NCBI GenBank assembly: GCA_029867005.1
Contig: CP123443.1
Span: 2,542,001 to 2,606,000, forward strand
Direction: 5' to 3'
DNA length: 64,000 nt
From: Candidatus Haliotispira prima
GTDB lineage: Bacteria > Spirochaetota > Spirochaetia > SP-2023
The notes beneath the pieces are model-generated. The model ran no database searches, had not been told where the DNA came from, and saw only the letters and a list, made by a program, of their open reading frames with translations. The translations under genes and the position numbers were made by a program. Numbering within the stretch: position 1 is the first letter of the stretch; each line of letters begins with the position of its first letter. Shown in pieces: positions 48,094 to 56,695 of this stretch.

Positions 48094-49052
48094 ATGAAAC
48101 ATCGACAAACACTATTGACAGGGAGCCTGCTAAACAGTAGAATATCCAATATCCAATATCCAATATCCAATATCCTACTCAGTTAGAGCAACTACACTTA
48201 TTTTGTTTTCTATTAATCAATTATAAGTCTTTTTTTCCATTTCTTCTACGTCTTTTTTCTTTCCTTTTTCTGTCTCTTCTCAGCGCAATCTTACTTGGCT
48301 GTGCCCCACTTTCGGACACCAAGAACCCGGGCAGTAGTGACCCGGAACCGAAACCGGATATTTCCATCAGCAATACCTTGTATTTCCCTCATTTCATCCA
48401 TTTTGAGATGACGGTCAACAAAACGATCACCACAGATTTGGGAGTGGGTTTTTTGATTAGCACTGCGGCCACCCCTCCCGAGAATCCCGCAAGCAAGCAG
48501 GGCTATATCAGCAGAATCTTTAGCAGTCGTACCCCAAAGCGGTCATTGCTTTTATTTATGCACGATACCACTGTGTACACCGGCACGGATGTAGAAAATA
48601 CCTTTGAAAGTACCGATTTTCTGCAAGCGGATACCAATTATTATTTGCATATCTTTAACGACAGTCTTTCCACCGAACCCCCATCGTTTAAAACCATGAG
48701 TTACGAGACTCTCAATGCCGCCGGCAATTCCATTGCGGCACTGGACGGTTTGGTAAACGGAACCATAGAGCGCAAGGCCGGTGAGCCCATGATCTTCCCC
48801 GCTGTCATTTTTGGCGGCGGTTATTCTTCCAGTACAATTACGCAGAAAAATGCGGATACAATGCTTTGTGTCTACAGTACCTCAAAATGCTACCCTAATT
48901 TTTCCGGTTTAAAAGACTATCAGCACTACCGAAATGACGTTAATTATTATACCATGCTGGTGAGTCCTAATGCCCGTACCGACTCGGAGAAATGGACGTT
49001 ACAGGCGGCAGGTCCAGTCTATACGCTGCAAATCAACACTATTGTGGACTAG
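48094..49052 (+). CDS. L8: phase-variable lipoprotein, family B, OFF
   Basis: Leader MKHRQTLLTGSLLNSR. With one more unit: 321 residues, lipobox AILLGC, APLSDTKNPG, then a family B body (FPHFIHFEMTVNKTITTDLG, GYISRIFSSRTPKRSLLLFM, FLQADTNYYLHIFN, IERKAGEPMIFPAVIFGG) ending LQINTIVD. Its 5' region up to the lipobox is close to L7 although the bodies are unrelated in sequence. Confidence 0.85.
48141..48175 (+). repeat. AATATCC heptamer tract of L8 (5 cores, OFF)
   Basis: 35 nt, 47 bp after the ATG. Confidence 0.97.
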
Positions 49053-49380
49053 GTCTATAGCCCTCCCCCTCCCTTTCGACTCACCCCTTCCCGGAGAGCG
49101 GGGGACTCACTCCTTGCGGGGGCCGGGGCCGGCCCCCTCTTGCTCAATATCCAAAATGAATATATAATAACTTAATAACCATGCACAAACGAGAATCCAA
49201 TTGGGGTTTTGCAATTAAATAGATGATCAAAGATGTAAAATCTGCTTTAAATAGAGCAAAAAATAAGAAATTAAACTTAGATAACACGGAACAAATATAG
49301 AAGAAATACCAATGTCCGGATGAAAAAGACTGTGGTGTTTTTGATACCTCAGCACTAATTTTATATAGGGAGAAATAAAA
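49053..49380. other. Junction between the L array and an AT-rich island
   Basis: Up to about 49170 the sequence is array-like (GC hairpin material and an orphan promoter); after that it becomes AT-rich and unlike the array. No gene seen before tauE. Confidence 0.55.
49140..49168 (+). promoter_or_regulatory. Orphan L-type promoter
   Basis: TTGCTC, 17-bp spacer with AATATCC, TATAAT, but no leader, ATG or heptamer tract follows. It now points at the TauE-like gene 213 bp downstream. Confidence 0.7.
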
Positions 49381-50169
49381 ATGTTTATAGATGGTTCTTT
49401 ACTTGCTGATTATTTAATAATTGGTATTTCAATTTTAGTTTTTGTATCTTTTGTTGCAGGATTTTTAGATAGTATTGCAGGCGGGGCCGGTCTCGTTCTT
49501 GTCCCTGCATTCATCTTGACAGGCATGCCCCCACAGCTTGCTTTGGGGCAAGAAAAATTAGTTTCTACTTTAGGTACTATATCCGCTATATACAATTATT
49601 TTAAAAATGGAAAAATTATTTGGAAAGTTGTCGGATACGGTATTCCCACAGCATTAATTGGTGCGTATCTTGGTGGGAAGGTGATTCTTGCCATCGACGA
49701 AAGTATTGTGGGAAAAATCATCTTTTTTATGATACCAATCGGCTTATTATTCTCCTTTATGCCTAAAAGAACTAAAAGTGATAAAGAATATCAACCCGGC
49801 AAAAAAGATATTTGGATTGTTTTGCCTTTAACCTGTTTTGTCATTGGTTTTTATGATGGATTTTTTGGGCCGGGAACGGGCTCGTTGCTGATACTTGCGC
49901 TGCATTTTTTAGCCCGTATGCCACTGATTGAATCATCTGCAACATCAAAAATATTTAACTTTGCTTCTAATGTTGGGGCATTTGTGGCCTTTGCCATTGC
50001 CGGAAAAATGGCTTTTTTGATTAGTATTCCTATGGTAGTTGGAAGTATCGCCGGCAATTATCTTGGAAGCCACTTAACACTTAAAAACGGAGAAAAAATA
50101 ATCAAACCATTAATTTTTATTTCCATTAGTATATTATTTATCTCACTGGGAATTAAATATATAATCTAG
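49381..50169 (+). CDS. TauE/SafE family membrane protein (anion permease)
   Basis: 262-residue protein with about eight membrane segments in two related halves, each with a Gly-rich start: GFLDSIAGGAGLVLVPAFIL and GFYDGFFGPGTGSLLILAL, the signature pair of the TauE/SafE (DUF81) family. Members export or import sulfite, sulfoacetate or other organic anions; the substrate is unknown here. AGGGAGAAATAAAA precedes the ATG. AT-rich and unlike its neighbours, so probably acquired. The frame is intact. Confidence 0.9.
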   Translation: MFIDGSLLADYLIIGISILVFVSFVAGFLDSIAGGAGLVLVPAFILTGMPPQLALGQEKLVSTLGTISAIYNYFKNGKIIWKVVGYGIPTALIGAYLGGKVILAIDESIVGKIIFFMIPIGLLFSFMPKRTKSDKEYQPGKKDIWIVLPLTCFVIGFYDGFFGPGTGSLLILALHFLARMPLIESSATSKIFNFASNVGAFVAFAIAGKMAFLISIPMVVGSIAGNYLGSHLTLKNGEKIIKPLIFISISILFISLGIKYII

Positions 50170-50190
50170 TCTTCAGGTCTATTTTCACAA

Positions 50191-50210
50191 AACTAACCTA
50201 TACGTTAGTT
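50191..50210. terminator. Small hairpin after the TauE-like gene
   Basis: AACTAAC (50191-50197), loop CTATAC, GTTAGTT (50204-50210). Could be a weak terminator. Confidence 0.45.
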
Positions 50211-50327
50211 CAAATATTGTGAGTATGTACTTACAACATTTATTGCCTTTAAACTTGGGGGCGATTGCTAAATTTACAAAGAAAAATCCCCTACATTTTA
50301 CAATATCGAAAAAACCAGGAGATTTTT

Positions 50328-50758
50328 ATGAAATATTTATTAAAATGTTTGACAAGATTTATCTTGGACCCAAATAATTCCATTACCTATTACCAAATAA
50401 AATTTTAAATTAGGAAACTTAAGAACCCAATATTCTATCTGTTGTTTTTCATTATTCTTTTGACATGTGATGAGACAAGCAGTAGCAATGACGGTGTAGA
50501 AGTCAAATTTGCCGTAAATGCTTCGGCAGAGTTTGTCGGCGCAACTTGAGCTCCGGTATCTTTAACCCCGAAGAAAAGCGGAACAGCGGCTTTTCTTGCC
50601 GTTGCCGATACCATCCCTTCGGCAAGCGATGCCTCAAACCTTTTGGTCTATCGGGAAATAGACTTTTCCGGAACATCCGCAAAGATCATCCAACTTGCCT
50701 TGCGCATTAGTGCCACACAAGATGCGACCAGCGGAGAAGTTTCGGGTGGAACAGGGGC
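50328..50758 (+). pseudogene. Remnant of a lipoprotein gene with a leader-like start
   Basis: An AGGAG and ATG at 50328 resemble the L11 start region (CTACATTTTA..., then TTTTTATGAAA). The frame stops at TAA (about 50406), then in the same frame a lipoprotein-like segment follows: FYLLFFIILLTCDETSSSND, NASAEFVGAT, an in-frame TGA at about 50548, then TPKKSGTAAFLAVADTIPSASDASNLL and REIDFSGTSAKIIQLALRIS. It ends where the intI remnant begins (about 50758). No heptamers. A broken member or cousin of the lipoprotein set. Confidence 0.6.
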
Positions 50759-50759
50759 A

Positions 50760-51186
50760 TGCGCAGTGTCAGCATCTCTTTTAATCTTAATCCTCAGCCA
50801 TAAAGTAATGAAATCGCCAAATGATGCCGGGGGTTCGTTATTATATCCGGAATGATCTTGACTTCTTCTTTAGAGAGTACAACAGAGATACGCTCTCTTT
50901 GTGTTGCTCTTCGTGCTTGAATATTCTGATCGTGCATAGAGAGGTTTAATACTTGATTGTGTAAAAACATTAAGGTATTACAGGCTTGATTTTGAGTGGT
51001 TGCAGCAACCCTATTATTAGCAAGGCAGGTTAAAAATGCTTCTATTTCTATTTTTCCCATCTCTTTTGGGTGTTGTTTGTTATGAAAGAAAATATATCAT
51101 TTTATCCAACCAATATAGCTTTTTTTAGTTTGAACACTGTAGTGCTTTTGTCGGATAGTCTGGCGTGTTTGATCCGATAATTTCAT
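50760..51186 (-). pseudogene. Integron integrase (IntI-type tyrosine recombinase), decayed
   Basis: From an ATG at 51186 the reverse strand reads MKLSDQTRQTIRQKHYSVQT, KKSYIGWIK, stop (TGA for an expected Arg codon), YIFFHNKQHPKEMGKIEIEA, FLTCLANNRVAATTQNQA, VVLSKEEV, AISLLYG, stop (TGA for an expected Ser), GLRLKEMLTLR. This is the N-terminal and start of the catalytic domain of integron integrases (EIEAFL-LA, N/TQNQALNAL, LPVVLT-EEV, LLYGSGLRL). It is cut off before the Lys/His/Arg/Tyr residues. Two nonsense codons and the truncation make it inactive. It points away from the AraC/GNAT/VOC remnants, the usual layout of an integron. Confidence 0.85.
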
Positions 51187-51373
51187 GCCTATAATCTATT
51201 TTCACTGTGATATAATTTATTTTATGGCTATTATATCATTATACTTAAATAAAATATTATATAAAGTTAATTTTTATCTGTTTTTATATTTTCATATTAT
51301 AGTATAATTAGTACTATTGTAGGATAATAATTTGTTAGCTGTAATTGATTTCACAGTAAATTGGGTTATTTAG
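51187..51373. other. Presumed former attI region
   Basis: AT-rich spacer between the intI start and the first cassette-like gene. An attI site would be expected here, but none could be recognised. Confidence 0.35.
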
Positions 51374-52208
51374 ATGAAAAATTGGAAATTATGCCCTAAA
51401 ATAGAGAGAGTACTTAATTATGTTGAGTGCTATTGGTTTTTAGAAAGAGAACCACATGATCATAGTCATATCCATCCCAAATTAAACCCTGACCCATCAG
51501 CTTATTTAATTATTGCCAGCGATAATTATTTACATCAGTATGATCACCAGGCGACATCTCAAGTTGTTCAAGGGAGTCACTGGATTTTTCCGCATCTTAA
51601 AACATATACGATGGATCATTTGTCTCCTTTTAAAATCATTGGGATTAAATTTAGAGTCGGGGCCCTCTATTCTTTAAATCTTTATGATTTAAGTTCTGGT
51701 TTAGATAATGTTGAACCAATAGATATCCAATCAACTACTTGGCTTGGAGCAAGCCAGTATAGAGCAACTAATAACGAACGCTCCGGATTAGCAGCAAGTA
51801 CGAAATATGCTGGATGAAATTTTATCTGCTTGGTTATTAACGAGCCTCGAAGATAAGCATAGCGACTTAGTTCGTCAAATTTTACCCTTGCTGAAAAATA
51901 CCCCTATAACTGATATTGGTGAAAAACTACATCGTTCTCAACGTACTATTGAGCGAAGTTTTATGAGAGTTACACGGCTAACGATGAAGCAGTATAACTC
52001 TATGGTCTGCTTAGAGGCAATACTTAACTATTTATCTCAGCTGGATGAAGATGAGATTGATTGGGCTAATGTTGCCGGCAAGTATGACTTTAGCGATCAA
52101 TCTCATTTCATTCGCCATATTAAGAGCTCAATCGGCAGGACACCTGCTGAATATGCTAAAAAACGAGATCTGGCTATAGATACTTACGGAAATTTTGAAT
52201 TCAATTAA
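51374..52208 (+). pseudogene. AraC-type transcription regulator, frameshifted
   Basis: The first part (51374 to about 51755) encodes an N-terminal sensor-like domain (KIERVLNYVECYWFLERE, GSHWIFPHLKTYTMDH, ILGIKFRVGALYSL-like). The continuation is in another frame (SIEQLITNAPD, a TAG at 51789-51791 where Leu would fit, then QQVRNMLDEILSAWLL) and holds an AraC HTH pair (DIGEKLHRSQRTIERSFMRV, YDFSDQSHFIRHIKSSIGRTPAEY). At least one frameshift and one nonsense codon, so inactive as read. Confidence 0.78.
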
Positions 52209-52286
52209 AACTGTCGTTTTTATTCAATCAATATAGATAGAGGCTCACTAGAATTACTTCCATTAATTAACGAAAGTAGGAAAACG

Positions 52287-52742
52287 ATGAAAATAGAAAT
52301 TCGCCAGTATAGGGCTTCAGACTTAAACGCAGTTCTCGATACATGGGAAGTTGCAACACGGTTGGCTCATAAATTTATGACCGATGAATTTATCTCTAAA
52401 GAGCGCAAGAATGTCGCTGATATTTAGATGCCAAACGCAGAGACTTGGGTTGTGGAGATAGATAACGAAATGCAAGGTTTTATCGCACTCATCGGTAATG
52501 AAGTTGGCGCAATATTTCTTCAACCTCTTTATCATGGAAAGTGGATTGGTAAAATGTTAATGGACAAAGCACAAGAATTACGGGGAGATCTTGAAGTGGA
52601 GGTCTTTAAAGAAAATTCAATTGGTCGTAAGTTTTACTTACAGTACGGTTTTCAGCATTTAGAAGAGAAATTGTATGAGCCTACCGGACAGCAAGTTCTG
52701 CGTCTAAAATTTACGGCTGACAAGGCATTTAAACGGAACTAA
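52287..52742 (+). pseudogene. GNAT acetyltransferase with in-frame stop
   Basis: ATG at 52287 gives MKIEIRQYRASDLNAVLDTW, then FMTDEFISKERKNVADI, TAG at 52425-52427 (Tyr expected), MPNAETWVVEIDNEMQGFIA, YHGKWIGKMLMDKA, VEVFKENSIGRKFYLQYGF. A complete GNAT apart from the one nonsense codon. Such small acetyltransferases are common integron cassette genes. Reinitiation at the ATG after the stop would lack the N-terminal strand. Confidence 0.82.
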
Positions 52743-52774
52743 AACAGTGGATTAAGTTTCGCATCGCTACACAT

Positions 52775-52813
52775 TATAACCCCAAATTTTAGTCTGTTTA
52801 ATGCGGCGTTATA
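52775..52813. other. Candidate attC remnant
   Basis: TATAAC (52775-52780) and GTTATA (52808-52813) are complementary; the right arm is TTTAATGCGGCGTTATATG, which resembles the right end of attC sites (GCGTTAT). At about 40 bp it is shorter than normal attC sites, and it lies between two cassette-like genes, where one is expected. Confidence 0.45.
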
Positions 52814-52852
52814 TGTCAGTATTATTTTTTAGCGATTAATTATAAGGGTATT

Positions 52853-52975
52853 ATGGTACCAAAATCAGCAAGTATTAGAATTTTAAGGCCAACTGATAAT
52901 TTAAATGAAATCTCCAATATGTATATTAATGGCTTCGGATTTCCGTTACTTGGTACCGGAGGTAGCTGTAGTTGA
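52853..52975 (+). pseudogene. N-terminal fragment of a VOC (glyoxalase-like) protein
   Basis: MVPKSASIRILRPTDNLNEI, SNMYINGFGFPLLGT, then unrelated codons and a stop. The match is to the first strand-helix of small vicinal-oxygen-chelate proteins. The gene breaks at GGTACC (about 52955), where array-like sequence resumes. Third cassette-like remnant. Confidence 0.6.
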
Positions 52976-53095
52976 CCCTATCAGCCCTCCCGGCGGTTGT
53001 ATCTAAAGAAAACTTGTATTGTGATTGAGTCTATATTACACTTTCAATCTAATGATTGCCCTCCCTCAGAGGGGCTAAGGGGGTTGGTCAATTCT

Positions 53096-53108
53096 CCTCC
53101 TTTGGAGG
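53096..53108. repeat. Intergenic GC hairpin element upstream of L9 (degraded)
   Basis: CCTCC, TTT, GGAGG, followed by GTCAGGGGGTGGTTGG; another partial copy at about 53058-53090. Confidence 0.6.
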
Positions 53109-53168
53109 GTCAGGGGGTGGTTGGAAGGGCCGGGAGTGGCCTAATTTCTACTACGACATGCCCCCCCC

Positions 53169-53197
53169 TTGCCCAATATTCTGAATGAATATACAAT
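53169..53197 (+). promoter_or_regulatory. Promoter of L9
   Basis: TTGCCC, 17-bp spacer (AATATTC rather than AATATCC), TACAAT. Confidence 0.75.
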
Positions 53198-53232
53198 AGA
53201 TCAAAATTGCACAATCTTGGAGAAATTTTCGT

Positions 53233-54448
53233 ATGAAACGTCAAAAAGCACTGTTGACTAATGATCAGCCAAACAGTATAATATCCAATATCCAATATCC
53301 AATATCCAATATCCAATATCTGTACCATTTTTAAAAAGTATATACAGCCATTTTACCTTTTTTTACCACTAAATAAATCAAATTTTTCATTTTTCTGCTT
53401 TTTTTCCATTCTTCTTATTCATTTGATTCTATCCGCCTGTGCCCCAATGTCCGACAGTAACAAGCTCCCCCCATCTACGACAAGCTTCACCCTCACTTTC
53501 AACTCGCAAGGCGGCACAGAGGTCGCTACACAAACAATAGCAAGCGGCAAAAAATCGGAAAAGCCCACAGACCCCACCAAGATAAATCTTATTTTTGGCG
53601 GATGGTACAAAGAGCGAGCTTTGACCACTCTGTTTAACTTTGCTCAGGAGACAATTACCGGGAACCTCACCCTGTATGCCAAGTGGGAAACAAAAGACTT
53701 CGCCCCAAGCATATCGTGGCGGGGAATCCGCGCCGCAGAATTGCAAATCAACACCAACCAAAGTGCCGCAGCGGCCTTTATTTTGCGAGCCGCAAGCGAA
53801 GCGGCCCCGAGCTATGCGGATATTGAAGCAAACATTGCCCTGCAAAGCCGTTCGGTGACTTCAGGCACGCATTACTTTTATACCGCCATGCACCACGGCA
53901 GCAGCCAGACACTTTCCGGCAATATCACCGCAGCAGTAGCGGGAGACTACCTCACAGCCGGTACGGCGTACAAGGCCTACGTGTTTCGGGACAAAAACCT
54001 GGTGAATACCCTCAACTTTAGCACTTTGGCCCTGCCCGCCGCCGCCGATTGGGACGAAAGCAAGCAGTTTATTGACGGGACATTTCCCTACCGGGATGAT
54101 ACCTATCAAATTGATCTCCAAGAGGGAACGGTGTTGCTATTGCCTCTATACTGGAAAGAATTGATTGACAGAGGAATAGCCGTTAGATTTTATTCCGGCA
54201 GCACCGACCCTGTTAACTCCGGCAGCACCTACCCTGTTAACTGTCAGCCACCCTCTGCGGGTGGCATTTGTATCCCCAACAGCGGCTATGCTCTGTGGCA
54301 AGGTTTTGAATATACTACGGTTGCCGCAAATACATATCTGCGTCTCAACTTTGGTATCCAACAGCTTGCGGCTATCCATAGAACGAGATGGGTATTCGTA
54401 AATGGTACAAATAATCGCGAACGGTACATCACAATGAATATTCATTAA
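53233..54448 (+). CDS. L9: phase-variable lipoprotein, InlB-type repeat plus distinct body, OFF
   Basis: Leader MKRQKALLTNDQPNSI, six cores; the frame runs ...NIQYLYHF and stops at TAA. Here loss of one unit (five cores) would give a 402-residue product: CTIFKKYIQPFYLF..., hydrophobic segment, lipobox ILSAC, APMSDSN, one InlB/Flg_new-type repeat (FTLTFNSQGGTEVATQTIAS to LTLYAKWE), then a body with RAASEAAPSYADIEA and a 24-bp tandem duplication encoding SGSTDPVN/SGSTYPVN. The register differs from L1-L8 although the tract length equals L1. Confidence 0.85.
53280..53320 (+). repeat. AATATCC heptamer tract of L9 (6 cores, OFF)
   Basis: 41 nt, 47 bp after the ATG. ON needs five cores (or eight). 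Confidence 0.97.
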
Positions 54449-54569
54449 GGATCTGATATATCAGTCTTCTGCTCCCCCGGGTTCGTTATAACCCGTTATG
54501 CACCGTGAGAACCATTGACTCTGGCCACCGGCATCTCTCCGGCCGCCCTGTCATCTTGCACATGCCCCC

Positions 54570-54598
54570 TTGCCTAATATTCTGAATGAATATACAAT
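54570..54598 (+). promoter_or_regulatory. Promoter of L10
   Basis: TTGCCT, 17-bp spacer, TACAAT. Confidence 0.75.
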
Positions 54599-54633
54599 AG
54601 ATCAAAATTACACAATCTTGGAGGAATTTCCGT

Positions 54634-55609
54634 ATGAAACGTCAAAAAGGACTGTTGACCAATGACCGGCTAAACAGTATAATATCCAATATCCAATATC
54701 CAATATCCAATATCCAATATCCATACCATTTTTAAAAAGTATATACAGCCATTTTACCTTTTTTTACGGCTAGATAAACCGAATTTTTCATTTTTCTGCT
54801 TTTTTTCCATTCTTCTTATTCATTTGACTCTGTCCTCCTGTGCCCCGCTGTCCGACAGCAAAGAGCCGGAACCTCCGGAACCCCAACCCGATATTTCTGT
54901 CAACAACCCCTTGTATGGCCCCCATTTCATCCATTTTGAGATGACGGTGAATAAAACGATCACCACAAATTTGGAAGTAGGATTTTTAATCAGCGGCGAG
55001 GCCACGGCTCCCCAAAACCCTGTGAGCAAGCAGGGCTACATCAGCAGAACCTTTAGCAGCAGCACTCCCAAAAGGCAGCTCTTTTTGTTTATGCACGATG
55101 CCACTGCCTACACCGAGACCGATGTAGAAAACACTTTTACAAACGCCGATTTTTTGCAGGAGGACACCAATTACTATTTGCACATCTTCAACGGCAGTCT
55201 GTCCATTGAACCCCAGGCATTTAAAACCATGAGCTACGAGACTCTCAATGCCGCCGGCAATTTCATTGCGGCTCTGGACGGCTTGGGCCATACCGATGCG
55301 GCGAGTATCACCAGAACCATAGAGCGCAAGGCCGGTGAACTGACGATCTTCCCCGCTGCCATCTTTGGCGGTAATTACGCTACAAGTAGAATCCGGACAG
55401 GCAGCACCGATGTAATATTTTGTGCATACACCACACAAGCATGTACGTCTGTTTTCGGAGGACTTCAAGGATATCCACACTACCAAAGTGACGTTAATTA
55501 CTATACTATGCTGGTGGGCCCAAATACCCAGACAGCCACCACCACATGGACGTTGCTGACAGGCACACTCCTAATATATATGCTGCAAATCAACACCATT
55601 ACAGAGTAG
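54634..55609 (+). CDS. L10: phase-variable lipoprotein, family B, OFF
   Basis: Leader and post-tract region are those of L9 (MKRQKGLLTNDRLNSI, TIFKKYIQPFYLF), but the body is family B: lipobox LSSC, APLSDSKEPEPPEPQPD, GPHFIHFEMTVNKTITTNLE, TFSSSTPKRQLFLFM, LQINTITE. As read it stops at TAA after YPYHF. Five cores would give 322 residues. Same register as L9. Confidence 0.85.
54681..54722 (+). repeat. AATATCC heptamer tract of L10 (6 cores, OFF)
   Basis: 42 nt (six exact units), 47 bp after the ATG. ON needs five cores. Confidence 0.97.
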
Positions 55610-55653
55610 AATTAGCGTTGTTTATAGCTTGTCCCGGATTCGCTCTGCGCAAT

Positions 55654-56517
55654 TTATTCAATGTATGTCATCGTTAATGCCATTACGGCATCAATATTCT
55701 CTTGTTTCATGCTATAGGGGGACGAAGAAACGGCTTGATTCTTTTCATTAAAATACGTACCTGTTGTTGTAGTTATATCTGTGGATGTTGCCAAATGTAG
55801 ATATGTTTTTGCCATCTCCTCAGGTAAAATTGAAAATCTACTTTTTATCGAATACATAAAGCGAAGAAATCTTGAAGTGGCATAGCGATTGATATCAAGT
55901 TTGACATTCGTCACTCGGATACAATTTACTGTTATAGCTGTGTCTTTTAGTTGCTCAGCCAACCAATACGTATACATTACCTGGGCAAGCTTCGACTGAT
56001 AATAAGCCTTAGAAACACTAAATTTTCTTCTTTTAAATTCAGGGTCTTGCAAATCTATTGTCAGCCCGGGATACACGACTAAACCTTGTGAAGCAATTGT
56101 TATGACCCTGCCTTGTTCACTATTTTTTAACAAATCCATAAGTAGATTTGTCAGCAGTACAGGCCCAATATGGTTTGTCACCCAAACGCTCTCAATTCCT
56201 TCCACAGACTGTACCGCTTGCTTACGTGTAATATCAAAATCTGCTGCATTATGAATAAGCACGTCAAGTTTCTGATTTTTGCTTTTTAATTCATCTGTTG
56301 CATGTATTATTGATTTCTTTGATGACATATCTATCTGTAATAATTCAATGGCACTTTTACCTGATCTGCTTTTAATTTCCGCAAGTGCGGCCTCTCCTCG
56401 GATTAGGTTTCTGACCCCGATGACAACATGAAATCCGGATTGAGCTAATTGAATAGCCGCTTGCTTTCCAATGCCGGAATTTCCCCCGGTTATGAAACAG
56501 GTCTTTTTTATCATCAT
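55654..56517 (-). CDS. Short-chain dehydrogenase/reductase
   Basis: 287-residue NAD(P)-dependent oxidoreductase of the classical SDR type: cofactor loop TGGNSGIGK, HNAAD, and the active-site YYQSK (Tyr-x3-Lys) preceded by a Ser. It resembles the retinol dehydrogenase/WWOX-like branch. GGAGG lies 10 bases before the ATG at 56517. It reads against the array, is AT-rich compared with the L genes, and sits between L10 and L11, so it probably arrived by insertion. Substrate unknown. Confidence 0.9.
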   Translation of the reverse strand: MMIKKTCFITGGNSGIGKQAAIQLAQSGFHVVIGVRNLIRGEAALAEIKSRSGKSAIELLQIDMSSKKSIIHATDELKSKNQKLDVLIHNAADFDITRKQAVQSVEGIESVWVTNHIGPVLLTNLLMDLLKNSEQGRVITIASQGLVVYPGLTIDLQDPEFKRRKFSVSKAYYQSKLAQVMYTYWLAEQLKDTAITVNCIRVTNVKLDINRYATSRFLRFMYSIKSRFSILPEEMAKTYLHLATSTDITTTTGTYFNEKNQAVSSSPYSMKQENIDAVMALTMTYIE

Positions 56518-56642
56518 TCTTGATCTTCCTCCAATTGTTTTAGTATAAACGAGATCATAAATATATTCAAAAAGCCTTTTCGGAAACAAAGACGCATAAG
56601 ACTCAAGCGTAAAGAACCTTAGTTGTGTAAAAATCTAAGCCA

Positions 56643-56672
56643 TTGACAGGCTATATCACTACATTTTATAAT
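56643..56672 (+). promoter_or_regulatory. Promoter of L11 (different type)
   Basis: TTGACA, 18-bp spacer, TATAAT: consensus boxes, unlike the TTGCCA-TACAAT promoters of the other units. The usual AATATCC in the spacer is absent. Confidence 0.75.
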
Positions 56673-56695
56673 TCGGGAAAACTCCGGAGGTTTTT

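Noticed and set aside
50191-50210. Hairpin after the TauE-like gene as an attC site
   Set aside because: Arms do not fit the RYYYAAC/GTTRRRY core pattern and the loop is only six bases.
50540-51130. In-frame TGA codons in the lipoprotein and intI remnants as selenocysteine or recoded Trp
   Set aside because: TGA replaces Arg and Ser codons in intI, TAG and frameshifts occur in neighbours, and TGA ends other genes normally; decay is simpler.
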